From Nanobdellota archaeon (GTDB lineage Archaea > Nanobdellota > Nanobdellia > Parvarchaeales > Parvarchaeaceae), in contig JAJZXE010000001.1 of assembly GCA_021802505.1 (NCBI GenBank), positions 1 through 35,682 of the forward strand: a stretch of DNA of 35,682 nucleotides, in the 5' to 3' direction. A program made the position numbers and the translations under genes. The notes beneath the pieces were generated by a model, which was given only the letters and a program-made list of their open reading frames with translations, was not told where the DNA came from and did no database searches. Below are positions 8,440 through 15,829 of this stretch, in pieces (within the stretch, counting starts at the first letter, position 1; each line of letters opens with the position of its first letter).

Positions 8440-8606
8440 ATAATAAGGCAGTGGTGAGCGGTGTTTTTCTCTATATTATACTGATAATAATAGGTATACT
8501 TCTCATAGTGATCTTTCTCGAGCTTTTTACCCCTTATAAATTCACGGACCTGTTCAAGGCATTTATATCAAAATCAAACAGTTTAAACGTAAGCGGTTAT
8601 ACATGA
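8436..8606 (+). CDS. Micro-membrane protein 2 (56 aa)
   Basis: 56 residues: MNNKAVVSGVFLYIILIIIG opens a single hydrophobic helix (about 8-30), followed by an amphipathic tail FTDLFKAFISKS. The ATG overlaps the previous stop by four bases (ATGA), typical of translational coupling. The basic start NNK matches protein 1 but the KGQ-type cleavage site is missing, so processing by prepilin peptidase is doubtful. Function unknown; judged real by its place in the operon and by its match in size and topology to the flanking genes. Confidence 0.68.
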   Translation: MNNKAVVSGVFLYIILIIIGILLIVIFLELFTPYKFTDLFKAFISKSNSLNVSGYT

Positions 8607-8607
8607 T

Positions 8608-8748
8608 ATGAACAAAAAAGGAGTTGAAAGCTATATACTTTTGATAATAATAACGCTGATAGTTCTTATACTGATAATAATATTTTATCTGTTCCTTTTT
8701 TCCCCCGGAACCATACACAAACTTATACCCTCCGTTCCTAGTATATAG
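8608..8748 (+). CDS. Micro-membrane protein 3, prepilin-like (46 aa)
   Basis: 46 residues: MNKKGVESYILLIIITLIV continues as one hydrophobic helix to about residue 31 and ends in a short tail HKLIPSVPSI. KKG followed by V-E-S-Y is a good class III cleavage context, with Glu just inside the mature start as in pilins. The ATG comes one base after the previous stop. After cleavage almost nothing but the helix would remain, which is unusual for a filament subunit and more like a core peptide. Function unknown. Confidence 0.68.
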   Translation: MNKKGVESYILLIIITLIVLILIIIFYLFLFSPGTIHKLIPSVPSI

Positions 8749-8749
8749 C

Positions 8750-8911
8750 ATGGAATCGGTCTGGTTTTACGTCATAGCCGTTATACTCGGGATAACCCTC
8801 ATACTGGTTTACCTCTTATTCGCAGGGCCTTCCACGCTGGCTAAGGATATATCCGGTTTTTTTTCGGGGATAGCCTCATCAATAATGTCGGGATTTAAAA
8901 CCGCTTATTAA
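8750..8911 (+). CDS. Micro-membrane protein 4 (53 aa)
   Basis: 53 residues: MESVWFYVIAVILGITLILV forms one transmembrane helix, followed by a Ser/Gly/Phe tail (KDISGFFSGIASSIMSGF). The ATG is one base after the stop of protein 3, so the four small genes and the 588-residue gene have gaps of 2, -4, 1 and 1 bases. No prepilin motif. The phenylalanine-rich tail recalls proteins 1 and 2 and the 52-residue protein at 13925-14083. Function unknown. The following GINS gene has its own TATA box, so the operon probably ends here. Confidence 0.68.
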   Translation: MESVWFYVIAVILGITLILVYLLFAGPSTLAKDISGFFSGIASSIMSGFKTAY

Positions 8912-8943
8912 CATTTTTATACTTTCCAAAGCTATTAGGGATT

Positions 8944-9519
8944 ATGATTACATACAGCGAGTTTCTAAGGATAAGAAGGCAGGAGCAGGAAGACAACAGA
9001 ACGCTTACAAGATTTACAGACGATGTTCTGGAAGAGATGAAGGAGTATATAGCAATAAACAAGAACTCTCTTGAAGAAGCTAAGAAAGCGAACGATGAGA
9101 AAAGATCGGAGGAGATATCGACGCAGATAAAGAATGCAATATTTACACTGGAGCAGATAATAAATCTAAGGATGCTCAAGATAGCAAGCATGGCTGTTTT
9201 TGACGTTGACAGCGAGCAGCCGAAGATGAACATGCTTTCAAAGGAGATAATACTGTTCGATGCTCTGCTTAAACTCTCAAAAGAGCACAAGTCCGCCGTT
9301 ATAAACGAAGTCAGGCTGATAGAACCCAGAAAACTCCAGAAGGTGGAGGGGAACGACAGCAACGGCGATAAGGTGGTCATAAAGATACTTTCGGACGTGC
9401 CAAAATTCGTGTGGAGGAATGATAAGTCCTACGGGCCCTTTAGTTTCCCGAACGTTATAGAGATAGACAAGGATGTCGCGGACATACTGGTAAAAAGCGG
9501 AAAAGCAGAGAGTGTGTAA
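8944..9519 (+). CDS. GINS complex subunit (Gins51/Gins15 type)
   Basis: 191 residues. An N-terminal alpha-helical A domain (MITYSEFLRIRRQEQED onward) is followed at about 143-191 by the small beta B domain, readable as KILSDVPKFVW, YGPFSF and VADILVKSGKAE. The A-then-B order is that of the archaeal Gins51 subunit. GINS bridges MCM helicase, Cdc45/GAN and primase/polymerase at the replication fork. A TATA-like TTTTTATAC lies about 25 bp before the ATG. The stop is followed directly by the helicase ATG with no gap, making a replication/fork-repair pair. Confidence 0.85.
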   Translation: MITYSEFLRIRRQEQEDNRTLTRFTDDVLEEMKEYIAINKNSLEEAKKANDEKRSEEISTQIKNAIFTLEQIINLRMLKIASMAVFDVDSEQPKMNMLSKEIILFDALLKLSKEHKSAVINEVRLIEPRKLQKVEGNDSNGDKVVIKILSDVPKFVWRNDKSYGPFSFPNVIEIDKDVADILVKSGKAESV

Positions 9520-11046
9520 ATGACATTCTTCAAGAAAAAAATAGAAGACCGGGAATATCAGACAAAAATATTTGAAACCTCAAAAACAGGGAATACTCTG
9601 GTGGTTCTGCCTACGGGATTGGGTAAAACAATAATAAGCGCGATGCTCATTGACTACCGGCTGGAGAAATATCCGAATTCAAGGATACTTTTCCTCGCCC
9701 CCACCAAACCGCTGATAAACCAGCACCTAAGAACCTTTTCCGATTTGATGTCCATTAGACTGGACATAGCAAGCGGTTCCATCTCAAGAAGCGAACGGGG
9801 AAAAATATATGAGAGGGCACAGCTTGTTTTTGCCACCCCCCAGACGATAGAAAATGACATGGAAAAAGGCATAATCGACTTTACAAGCTTCAGTCTTCTC
9901 ATAGTGGATGAAGCACATCACACCATTGGAAATTATTCCTATGTAAAGATAGCGAAGCAGTACTCCGAAAAAGCGCTGCACCCCTTGGTTTTAGGATTGA
10001 CGGCCTCTCCGGCCTCGGACAGGGAAAAGATAAAAACGATCTGCGATAATCTCCAGATAACAAACGTTGAAATAAGGTCCGATGACGACAGTGACGTGAT
10101 ACCCTACATAAAAAAGAAGGAAATAGAGGAAATCAAGGTGGATCTTCCGCAGGAAATGCTTGAGCTTGCAAACGGTGTAAAACTCATCATAAGAGACTGC
10201 ATAATCGAACTGCAGAGTGCCGGGCTCCTGAAAAACGCGCAGCAAAGCAAAATAAACAGGATAACCGTACTTCTGCTGCAGAAGAGCCTCCAGAGGCAGA
10301 TGTTCAGCGGCAAAAGATCCTACTACCTGATAAGGGGTATAATAATAACCTCGAAGCTTCTGAAGCTGTATCATGCTTATACTTTAGTGGCAACGCAGAG
10401 CCTGAGATCATTCTCGAATTTTCTTCTTAAAATAGAAGACGGGAAGGCCAAGACCGATAAAGAATTGTCTGCCGATCCAAAATTCATATCCATGAAGAAA
10501 AAAGCCGATGAATTGCTTGAAAAAGGGATGGAGCATCCAAAATTGGATAAACTGCAGTACATCTTCAATACCCATTTCTCGGAGTCGAAGAAAGCCATAA
10601 TATTTGCACAGTACAGGGATACGGTTGATATAATCTACAATAAAATCTCCGGTATAAAGGGCGTAAGGCCCGTTAAGTTCATAGGCCAGGGAAAGGGCGG
10701 CCTGTCCCAGAAAGAGCAGATCAGCATAATAAGGGATTTTGAGCAGGGCATTTACAATGTTTTAGTCTCGACAAGCGTTAGCGAGGAAGGCATGTCAATA
10801 CGAGGGGTGGATATAGCGGTTTTCTATGAGACCATACCCAGTGCCATAAGAAACATACAGAGAAGGGGCAGGGTCGGGAGGTTTGCGGCCGGATTGATCT
10901 TTATACTCATGACCAGAGGAACAACCGACGAGGGTTATTACTGGCTCTCCAAACGCAGGGAAAAAACGATGAAAAAGATAATAAAGAACATAAAGGAGAA
11001 TCCGGAAAATATAAGACAGGACGGCACACTGCACCCGTTCGTTTAA
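9520..11046 (+). CDS. Hef/FANCM-type SF2 helicase without a nuclease domain
   Basis: 508 residues. Motifs in order: QTKIFETSK (Q-like), PTGLGKT (Walker A, 31-37), APTKPL, DEAH at 130-133, GLTASP, SVSEEGMSIRG, and QRRGRVGR (motif VI, 447-454). A helical insert between the two RecA domains (about 200-340) is the thumb-like domain of Hef and FANCM. Archaeal Hef acts on stalled forks and branched DNA. Full-length euryarchaeal Hef adds an XPF-family nuclease; this protein stops at HPFV soon after motif VI, so a nuclease would have to come from another gene. It directly follows GINS51. The stop overlaps that of the convergent pilin-like gene by three bases. Confidence 0.9.
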   Translation: MTFFKKKIEDREYQTKIFETSKTGNTLVVLPTGLGKTIISAMLIDYRLEKYPNSRILFLAPTKPLINQHLRTFSDLMSIRLDIASGSISRSERGKIYERAQLVFATPQTIENDMEKGIIDFTSFSLLIVDEAHHTIGNYSYVKIAKQYSEKALHPLVLGLTASPASDREKIKTICDNLQITNVEIRSDDDSDVIPYIKKKEIEEIKVDLPQEMLELANGVKLIIRDCIIELQSAGLLKNAQQSKINRITVLLLQKSLQRQMFSGKRSYYLIRGIIITSKLLKLYHAYTLVATQSLRSFSNFLLKIEDGKAKTDKELSADPKFISMKKKADELLEKGMEHPKLDKLQYIFNTHFSESKKAIIFAQYRDTVDIIYNKISGIKGVRPVKFIGQGKGGLSQKEQISIIRDFEQGIYNVLVSTSVSEEGMSIRGVDIAVFYETIPSAIRNIQRRGRVGRFAAGLIFILMTRGTTDEGYYWLSKRREKTMKKIIKNIKENPENIRQDGTLHPFV

Positions 11047-11516
11047 CTGCCGGCGAGTTCACCTTCGCACGTGCCGCCCGCCGAATACTTTACCCCGTCT
11101 ATGGATACATTGCTGCCGGTGGTGTTTCCTATTATGATGGTGTTGATAGCGCTGTCAACAGGTGTAAATTCCCTGGAAAAAGAGCTGATTCCAACGGAAT
11201 AGTTGCCGACAAGTTCCAAAGCGGAGGGGTCTCCGCCGTTTATATTGTTCATGTAAACTTTGTATGTAAGACCGGGGCTGCCTTCTGATACTGTTATTTT
11301 GAAGGTGTTGCCGCTGGACGGACTGCTTATATTGGTCACGTTTACAGTGCACGGAGCCGGCGAACCGTTTCCCGATGTTATTATTCCCGATGGCAAAAGG
11401 GCAAAATGAAACACCGAGCTCGCTATCACAACCCCTATGACCAGAAAGGAGATAAGAAGAATTACAACTATGAAATATTCGACGGCGCTTGCTCCTTTTA
11501 CTTTGTTACCGCGCAT
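11043..11516 (-). CDS. Class III signal peptide (pilin-like) exported protein
   Basis: 157 residues from the ATG chosen here. The start MRGNKVKGASAVEYFIV gives a complete archaeal prepilin signal: basic, G-A-S-A-x-EY, then a hydrophobic helix. A longer frame reaches back to 11609, but its extra 31 residues lie inside the upstream gene and would bury this signal, so 11516 is preferred. The mature part is beta-prone and has two cysteines (SPAPC and GTCEGE), which could form one disulfide. It is last in the minus-strand set of exported proteins and overlaps the stop of the 490-residue gene by 19 bases. Confidence 0.82.
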   Translation of the reverse strand: MRGNKVKGASAVEYFIVVILLISFLVIGVVIASSVFHFALLPSGIITSGNGSPAPCTVNVTNISSPSSGNTFKITVSEGSPGLTYKVYMNNINGGDPSALELVGNYSVGISSFSREFTPVDSAINTIIIGNTTGSNVSIDGVKYSAGGTCEGELAGS

Positions 11517-12970
11517 ATGTAAATAAGGTTCCTCCCTAAAAAGTTCGGTTTCGAAATGCCTATCTCCTGCGGCAAAGAAGCAAAGAAGTAAAATAGTGAC
11601 TGGGCGCACTGCTCCAACCCGGTGGCGTATAAAGAGGAGTAAAGCAGCTTGCCGGTGTAAACCAATGCATTCGGAGCAACGTCGTTCTTACAGATTGAAT
11701 TATTATAACATTCGGCTCCGGCAAATCCGGCAAGCGTCACTCCGGCAATCAATCCCGGGTTAGAAGGGGACAGAATCTTTGCTCCTACCGCAGAAACGAC
11801 CGCTCTGGAGCATTCATACTCTATGCCCGCCGTCGGGTAATTGTTTAAAAATGTAGCGGGCGCACATTCGCTTGGCAGGCTGATGCTGCTCGGCGGAAAT
11901 CTGGTACCGACAAGAGAATTAAGATAGACTATGTATATCTGCGCTTTATTTATAGACTTGTTGCTGTTCGGATCAACGAATTTAGTTTGGCTTGAATTGC
12001 TTAAGTTCTTAAAGCTGAAAATCATATTATCCCCCGGCTTCAGATAAGTCGCATAGGATTCATTTATTATGGACGTGCTTTTTACCGCTTCCGTCAGTGT
12101 ACATGAAGGCGGGGCTTCATAGGATTTTGTTGTACTGTCATAGCCTACCGTGCAGTTGTTTCCATTACAGAAATTTTTGTATAGATCGGTGCATGAATTT
12201 GTATTTCCATTTGGAGTGGCGCATGTTCCCAAGGCGTTATTGAATGAGCAGCCCTGCGAGGCTTCGCACAGGGAACTTGTAAGGTCAAGGGCGGCAGTCG
12301 GCGCTTTGCTCCCATTTAGCGGGATATATGTCTTACTGTATCCGCTGCTAAATGAATACCCCGCGCTGCTGCTGCATTGGAAATAATTGGAGGACTGGGC
12401 TTCGCATATACTGGGATCGCTTAAATCGCATGAATATCCGTTCGGATTGGAACTGCTTAAAGGATCAGAGCAGGATTGGACTGCGGTGTGATTAAGGCAG
12501 CTTACTTCCGTAGTGTAAGCATTGCCTTCAAGATATGACGTAAGGTTGTTTATCGTCAGATTCTGGTTTGTGTTGATATCTACAACTCCGCAGGTTGCAG
12601 GGCCGTTTGGAAGAACCGTCAATCCCTGGTTTGCGCCGTACTGGTTCCAGCATGTAGCGGTGTCAATTGCTACCCCGGAAAATATCTGAGAGGGTGTAGA
12701 ACCGGGTCCGTACGCGCTTGCGGCGGTCGTGCATCCGAACAGTGGGGGAGAAATTCCTGCGGTCTTGAGTGTGCTGCTTAAACAAAAGAAGTTGGATATG
12801 CATAAACCGTTGTAGTAAAAGTTTGTAAATTCAGAGCTTACATAACATATCCCGCTGTTTGAGAGATTTACTCCCACCAAAAGAAGGTAGCCGGCGGTGG
12901 CTACTATGACTATGATGAATATGACGGCCAGTACAATAAAGATAAAGCTCTCTCCAGGAGTCTCTGCCAT
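11498..12970 (-). CDS. Membrane-anchored cysteine-rich exported protein (24 Cys)
   Basis: 490 residues. After a short polar start (MAETPGESF) there is one hydrophobic helix (about 9-33). The rest is outside the membrane by composition: Ser/Asn/Thr-rich with numerous N-x-S/T sequons and, by my count, 24 cysteines, an even number and unusually many for an archaeal protein. They concentrate between residues about 40 and 290 (for example CEASQGC, CNGNNC). No known domain is recognised. A TATA-like CATATTTAT about 30 bp upstream suggests it also has its own promoter. It likely folds by disulfides on the cell surface. Possible roles are an adhesin or an appendage cap; none is shown. Confidence 0.82.
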   Translation of the reverse strand: MAETPGESFIFIVLAVIFIIVIVATAGYLLLVGVNLSNSGICYVSSEFTNFYYNGLCISNFFCLSSTLKTAGISPPLFGCTTAASAYGPGSTPSQIFSGVAIDTATCWNQYGANQGLTVLPNGPATCGVVDINTNQNLTINNLTSYLEGNAYTTEVSCLNHTAVQSCSDPLSSSNPNGYSCDLSDPSICEAQSSNYFQCSSSAGYSFSSGYSKTYIPLNGSKAPTAALDLTSSLCEASQGCSFNNALGTCATPNGNTNSCTDLYKNFCNGNNCTVGYDSTTKSYEAPPSCTLTEAVKSTSIINESYATYLKPGDNMIFSFKNLSNSSQTKFVDPNSNKSINKAQIYIVYLNSLVGTRFPPSSISLPSECAPATFLNNYPTAGIEYECSRAVVSAVGAKILSPSNPGLIAGVTLAGFAGAECYNNSICKNDVAPNALVYTGKLLYSSLYATGLEQCAQSLFYFFASLPQEIGISKPNFLGRNLIYICAVTK

Positions 12971-13034
12971 TTATTAATTAATGTATTTTCAGAATAAATA
13001 TGATATCTTGTTTTTTATACAGTGAAATGAACGG

Positions 13035-13925
13035 TTATTGCTGGGGTATACACACAAAAACCCTGCTCTGGCTGTAAACCATATAATTGCTGAGTTTTCC
13101 GCACAGGGGTATGTAATAATTGCAGCCGCTGCTTTCGTTGGCTATACTCAACGACGGATTTCCATTGCTTAAAGAACTTACGGTTTCCCTGCTCTGGTCT
13201 ACAGTCTCATTCGGATATGCGCATACAGACAAATCGTTTATCACGGGCTGACCATACCGTGCGGTGTATTCGCACTGATCTCTAAAACTGATTTGGCAGT
13301 TTTTAATTCCTCCGCTCGGATAACCAAAATAGGTGATGACGTAACTGCTGTTTGAAAGCTTGTCCGAGGGTTTTATATACTGTGCGTTTCCATTGCTTCC
13401 GTTTGTTATAAACACCATCTGCAGCGGATAACTTCCGTTGTAATTGCTGTCCAGATAATTTATAACAGAAGAGTAACTTATACTGCTGTTTTGGTTAACT
13501 ATAGAACCTTCATAACAGTTGAACATCTGATCAAGGTTCTTAGCCGAGATTATCTGCGAGCCCGTGCTTGCATCCCCGCCGGAAAACAGACTGAAGCAGC
13601 CTGAAGATTCGGTATAAAAAGCGGAAGCAAAATTCACAGCGGATTTGTCGTTTATATTCGCAGTTTGCAGGCAGTTTTTCTGCACCTGTGCGGACTGTGT
13701 GGGGTTTACTATGATGTTTGACAGTCCAAACATGGCGGTTGCATACGTAAACGGCGCAAGGAAACTGTTGACTATCTTGTACTGAGTAAATGATGTAAAG
13801 CAGCTCAGTCCGAAGCTTAAAGTCCCGAACGACGTTATTATTGAAAATGAGACCACTGCGAGTATCACTCCGGCTATTATCACAAGTATCAGGAATACAA
13901 TCGTAAGAAGTATGCCCTCTTCCAT
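13035..13925 (-). CDS. Membrane-anchored cysteine-containing exported protein (10 Cys)
   Basis: 296 residues. An N-terminal hydrophobic helix (MEEGILLTIVFLILVIIAGV, continuing to about 30) is followed by a second weakly hydrophobic stretch (about 48-75), then a Ser/Asn/Tyr-rich exported region with ten cysteines and several N-x-S/T sequons. The ATG overlaps the previous stop by one base (TAATG), so it is coupled to the 52-residue prepilin-like gene. No family recognised. The acidic start and single-span anchor resemble its two operon partners with 24 and 12 cysteines, suggesting parts of one surface complex. Confidence 0.8.
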   Translation of the reverse strand: MEEGILLTIVFLILVIIAGVILAVVSFSIITSFGTLSFGLSCFTSFTQYKIVNSFLAPFTYATAMFGLSNIIVNPTQSAQVQKNCLQTANINDKSAVNFASAFYTESSGCFSLFSGGDASTGSQIISAKNLDQMFNCYEGSIVNQNSSISYSSVINYLDSNYNGSYPLQMVFITNGSNGNAQYIKPSDKLSNSSYVITYFGYPSGGIKNCQISFRDQCEYTARYGQPVINDLSVCAYPNETVDQSRETVSSLSNGNPSLSIANESSGCNYYIPLCGKLSNYMVYSQSRVFVCIPQQ

Positions 13926-14083
13926 TACGCCCCACCCAATAGATTACCAAAAAACGAAAATGGTGAGCTGGTATGCGAACTTGCATAGAACAGGATTACA
14001 ATGAGGGAGATTATGGCTAGAGCCGTTATTATCACAAGCATCAGCCATATAAGCCTCCATTCAACGCTTGCTTTTTTGTTCAT
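13925..14083 (-). CDS. Micro-membrane protein, prepilin-like (52 aa)
   Basis: 52 residues from MNKKASVEWRLIWLML, one long hydrophobic helix to about residue 34, then a Ser/Phe/Gly tail (PFSFFGNLLGGA). KKASVEW resembles a class III cleavage context with Glu near the mature start. A longer frame starts at 14134 but its 17 extra residues overlap the upstream gene and break the signal; 14083 leaves a two-base gap. It looks like the four micro-proteins at 8266-8911 in size, topology and tail, hinting at two related operons. Function unknown. Confidence 0.72.
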   Translation of the reverse strand: MNKKASVEWRLIWLMLVIITALAIISLIVILFYASSHTSSPFSFFGNLLGGA

Positions 14084-14085
14084 AT

Positions 14086-14595
14086 TCACTGACCTACGCA
14101 GGGCGGACAATACGGTCCGTCTCCGGATATGCATGTCGGAATATTTATGGCGCAGTTCTGTATATCCGTTGCGTTGTTCGCTACTATGGTACTGTCGGCG
14201 CAGCTTTCCAGATCCGCAGTATTAGTCGGAGAAACGACGCTGCATGCACTCGTTATAGTCGAATTCGGGGCGGATATGCATGTTTGCACCGCCGCCTGAT
14301 TACCCTGGCCATTTACGAAATTATAGTAATAGCACCAATGCCGTATGCAGGTCTGCCGCGCGGTCGCCGCATTGAAGCATGCATTCTGATCATAGCAGCG
14401 GAAGAGTGTAGTACCCTCCAGCCGGTTTGCGTAGCCGTATTCCGCGCTTGTGAACTGATTCTGCAGTATATTTGTAGAAGAATCGCAGCCTATGGGGAAT
14501 ATTGAGGAATAATTGTTATAGAACAAAAAGAACATTGTTAATGATAGTATTATCCCGATAAGTATCTCAAAAAAGAAGAACTGTTCTACATCCAT
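14086..14595 (-). CDS. Membrane-anchored cysteine-rich exported protein (12 Cys)
   Basis: 169 residues. MDVEQFFFFEILIGIIL starts an N-terminal hydrophobic helix reaching about residue 26. The remaining 140 residues hold 12 cysteines, spaced 3-20 apart and ending in YCPPCVGQ. A CxxC-like end could be redox active, but an even cysteine count in an exported protein more likely means structural disulfides. It is the first gene of the minus-strand set 14595 to 13035. No family recognised. The start is the only ATG that keeps the whole hydrophobic anchor. Confidence 0.8.
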   Translation of the reverse strand: MDVEQFFFFEILIGIILSLTMFFLFYNNYSSIFPIGCDSSTNILQNQFTSAEYGYANRLEGTTLFRCYDQNACFNAATARQTCIRHWCYYYNFVNGQGNQAAVQTCISAPNSTITSACSVVSPTNTADLESCADSTIVANNATDIQNCAINIPTCISGDGPYCPPCVGQ

Positions 14596-14639
14596 TTAAT
14601 TCTTAGTTAACACTCGTTTAAATTGTTTTTATTGCTGTT

Positions 14640-15047
14640 TTATATTTTTGTTCTGTCCGCCAGTACTATTTCAAACCATTTATTTTTTCCGTCCTCTATC
14701 AGGAAATATGAACCTACAACTACCATGTTCTTAAATACGTTAAGCGCCCTTTCCCTTGCGATGTCTTCCTTGCTTACCGCCAGCTTATAGTATATGCCGC
14801 TCTTGCTTGGCCGTCTTGCATGGTTCGGTCTCGGCCTTCTGAAATCTCCTTTGCCGACCCGTACTCTCACTATTATGTAGCCCTGCTTTGCCCTGTAACC
14901 GACAGACTTGGCTTTTGCAAGCTTCGTTGGCTTATCCACCCTCTTGATTATGGGCTGGCTTCTGACGTCCTTGAGTATGTCTTTTTTTCTTTCATCGTTC
15001 TTATACAGCGCCATCTCGTTAGCGTGTATATATTTGAATGATCCCAT
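14640..15047 (-). CDS. rpl15e: Large-subunit ribosomal protein eL15 (L15e), C-terminally shortened
   Basis: 135 residues. Family landmarks in order: MGSFKYI start, VDKPTKLAKAKSVGYRAKQG, VRVRVGKGDFRRPRPN, a helical segment ARERALNVF, VVGSYF, and KNKWFEIVLAD. Archaeal eL15 is usually about 190 residues; here the chain ends just after the ILVDP-like strand, so the last 50 or so residues, which run over 23S rRNA, are absent. The stop is a clean TAA with no continuing homology seen downstream, so this looks like evolved shortening rather than a frameshift. A TATA-like ATATTTATACTT lies about 30 bp upstream. Confidence 0.9.
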   Translation of the reverse strand: MGSFKYIHANEMALYKNDERKKDILKDVRSQPIIKRVDKPTKLAKAKSVGYRAKQGYIIVRVRVGKGDFRRPRPNHARRPSKSGIYYKLAVSKEDIARERALNVFKNMVVVGSYFLIEDGKNKWFEIVLADRTKI

Positions 15048-15092
15048 AAGGGATAATCTAAAATCTGCAAGTATAAATATCTAACTCTAAAG

Positions 15093-15530
15093 CTAATTTA
15101 TCACGTTTCCGCTCGCGGCTATTACTGGACTTGAGGATATATTGGTCGGGGTGTAATAAATGTAACCGTTTCCGGTGAATGAACTGCCTAATGACACGGA
15201 GCTTAAATTGCACTCCGTTTTCTCCAGAGCGGGCAGATAGGTCTTTGAGCATACAAAATCTGTGTAATTTACGCCGGCAATGATCATCGATATCCCGTCT
15301 ATCTTTACGTTCTCGTTGAGAAGGTTCTGAAAGTCTATATAGAAAAGTTTTTGAGAGGAGATGTAGCCCTGCTGTATAATCCCGAAGCCGGAAAAGCCGG
15401 AATAACTCGCCGCAGTGGTAGCTCCTGTCAGGCTGGGAAACAGCGTGAATATCACGTAGAATATTGATCCTATCACTATTATGGCGATGCTGTACACCAA
15501 AATAAGCTCCAAGGATTCCTGTCCTTTCAT
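15093..15530 (-). CDS. Class III signal peptide (pilin-like) exported protein
   Basis: 145 residues. MKGQESLELILVYSIAII is a textbook archaeal prepilin start, with KGQ cleavage and Glu at +1/+4, and the hydrophobic helix runs to about residue 28. The exported part has two cysteines (DFVCSKTY, TECNLSS) about 14 residues apart, likely one disulfide, and several N-x-S/T sequons. It stands alone between eL15 and the tRNA-Thr gene. Which filament or membrane assembly it belongs to is unknown. Confidence 0.83.
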   Translation of the reverse strand: MKGQESLELILVYSIAIIVIGSIFYVIFTLFPSLTGATTAASYSGFSGFGIIQQGYISSQKLFYIDFQNLLNENVKIDGISMIIAGVNYTDFVCSKTYLPALEKTECNLSSVSLGSSFTGNGYIYYTPTNISSSPVIAASGNVIN

Positions 15531-15586
15531 ATTTTCTTATAACTCTCTTGAAATATAAGTCTGCCCAACTTTGCCGTTTAAAGACG

Positions 15587-15658
15587 AGCCTTGGGTGGGT
15601 TTCGAACCCACAACCTCCTGCTTACGAAGCAGATGCTCTGCCGTTGAGCTACCAAGGC
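15587..15658 (-). tRNA. tRNA-Thr (CGT anticodon)
   Basis: The minus strand folds as a complete cloverleaf. The acceptor is GCCTTGG with CCAAGGC; the D-arm GCTC/GAGC; the anticodon arm TCTGC-TTCGTAA-GCAGG with anticodon CGT (codon ACG); the T-arm GTGGG-TTCGAAA-CCCAC. The discriminator is U, usual for archaeal tRNA-Thr. CCA is not encoded and there is no intron. Its first base is immediately next to the stop codon of the zinc-ribbon gene upstream on the same strand, so it is probably cut from that transcript by RNase P. Confidence 0.95.
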
Positions 15659-15829
15659 TTATTTAAATCCTACCTGCCGGTTCACGTCTTTTTTGTATTT
15701 ATCTTCGCTGATTATATGCTTTCTTGCCTCAAAGGAGCTGCCGCAGAAAAAGCACCTTACGGTCTTCAACGACGAGGTTCTTCTGTATTTTCCGCACTTC
15801 GGGCATTTTACTATCCTATAAACTGTCAT
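15659..15829 (-). CDS. Small zinc-ribbon protein (56 aa, DUF1922-like)
   Basis: 56 residues: MTVYRIVKCPKCGKYRRTSS, then RCFFCGSSF and a basic tail. Two CxxC knuckles (C9, C12 and C26, C29) make a one-zinc ribbon. Length and layout resemble the small archaeal DUF1922 family, whose role is unknown; a nucleic-acid-binding role is likely from the charge. The ATG overlaps the stop of the MinD-like gene by four bases (ATGA), and the stop codon abuts the 5' base of tRNA-Thr. Confidence 0.82.
   Translation of the reverse strand: MTVYRIVKCPKCGKYRRTSSLKTVRCFFCGSSFEARKHIISEDKYKKDVNRQVGFK

Noticed and set aside
11517-11609. 31-residue N-terminal extension of the pilin-like gene
   Set aside because: It lies inside the upstream gene and would bury the prepilin signal that starts at 11516.
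14084-14134. 17-residue N-terminal extension of the 52-residue protein
   Set aside because: It overlaps the 12-Cys gene and adds an arginine-rich stretch unlike any export signal.
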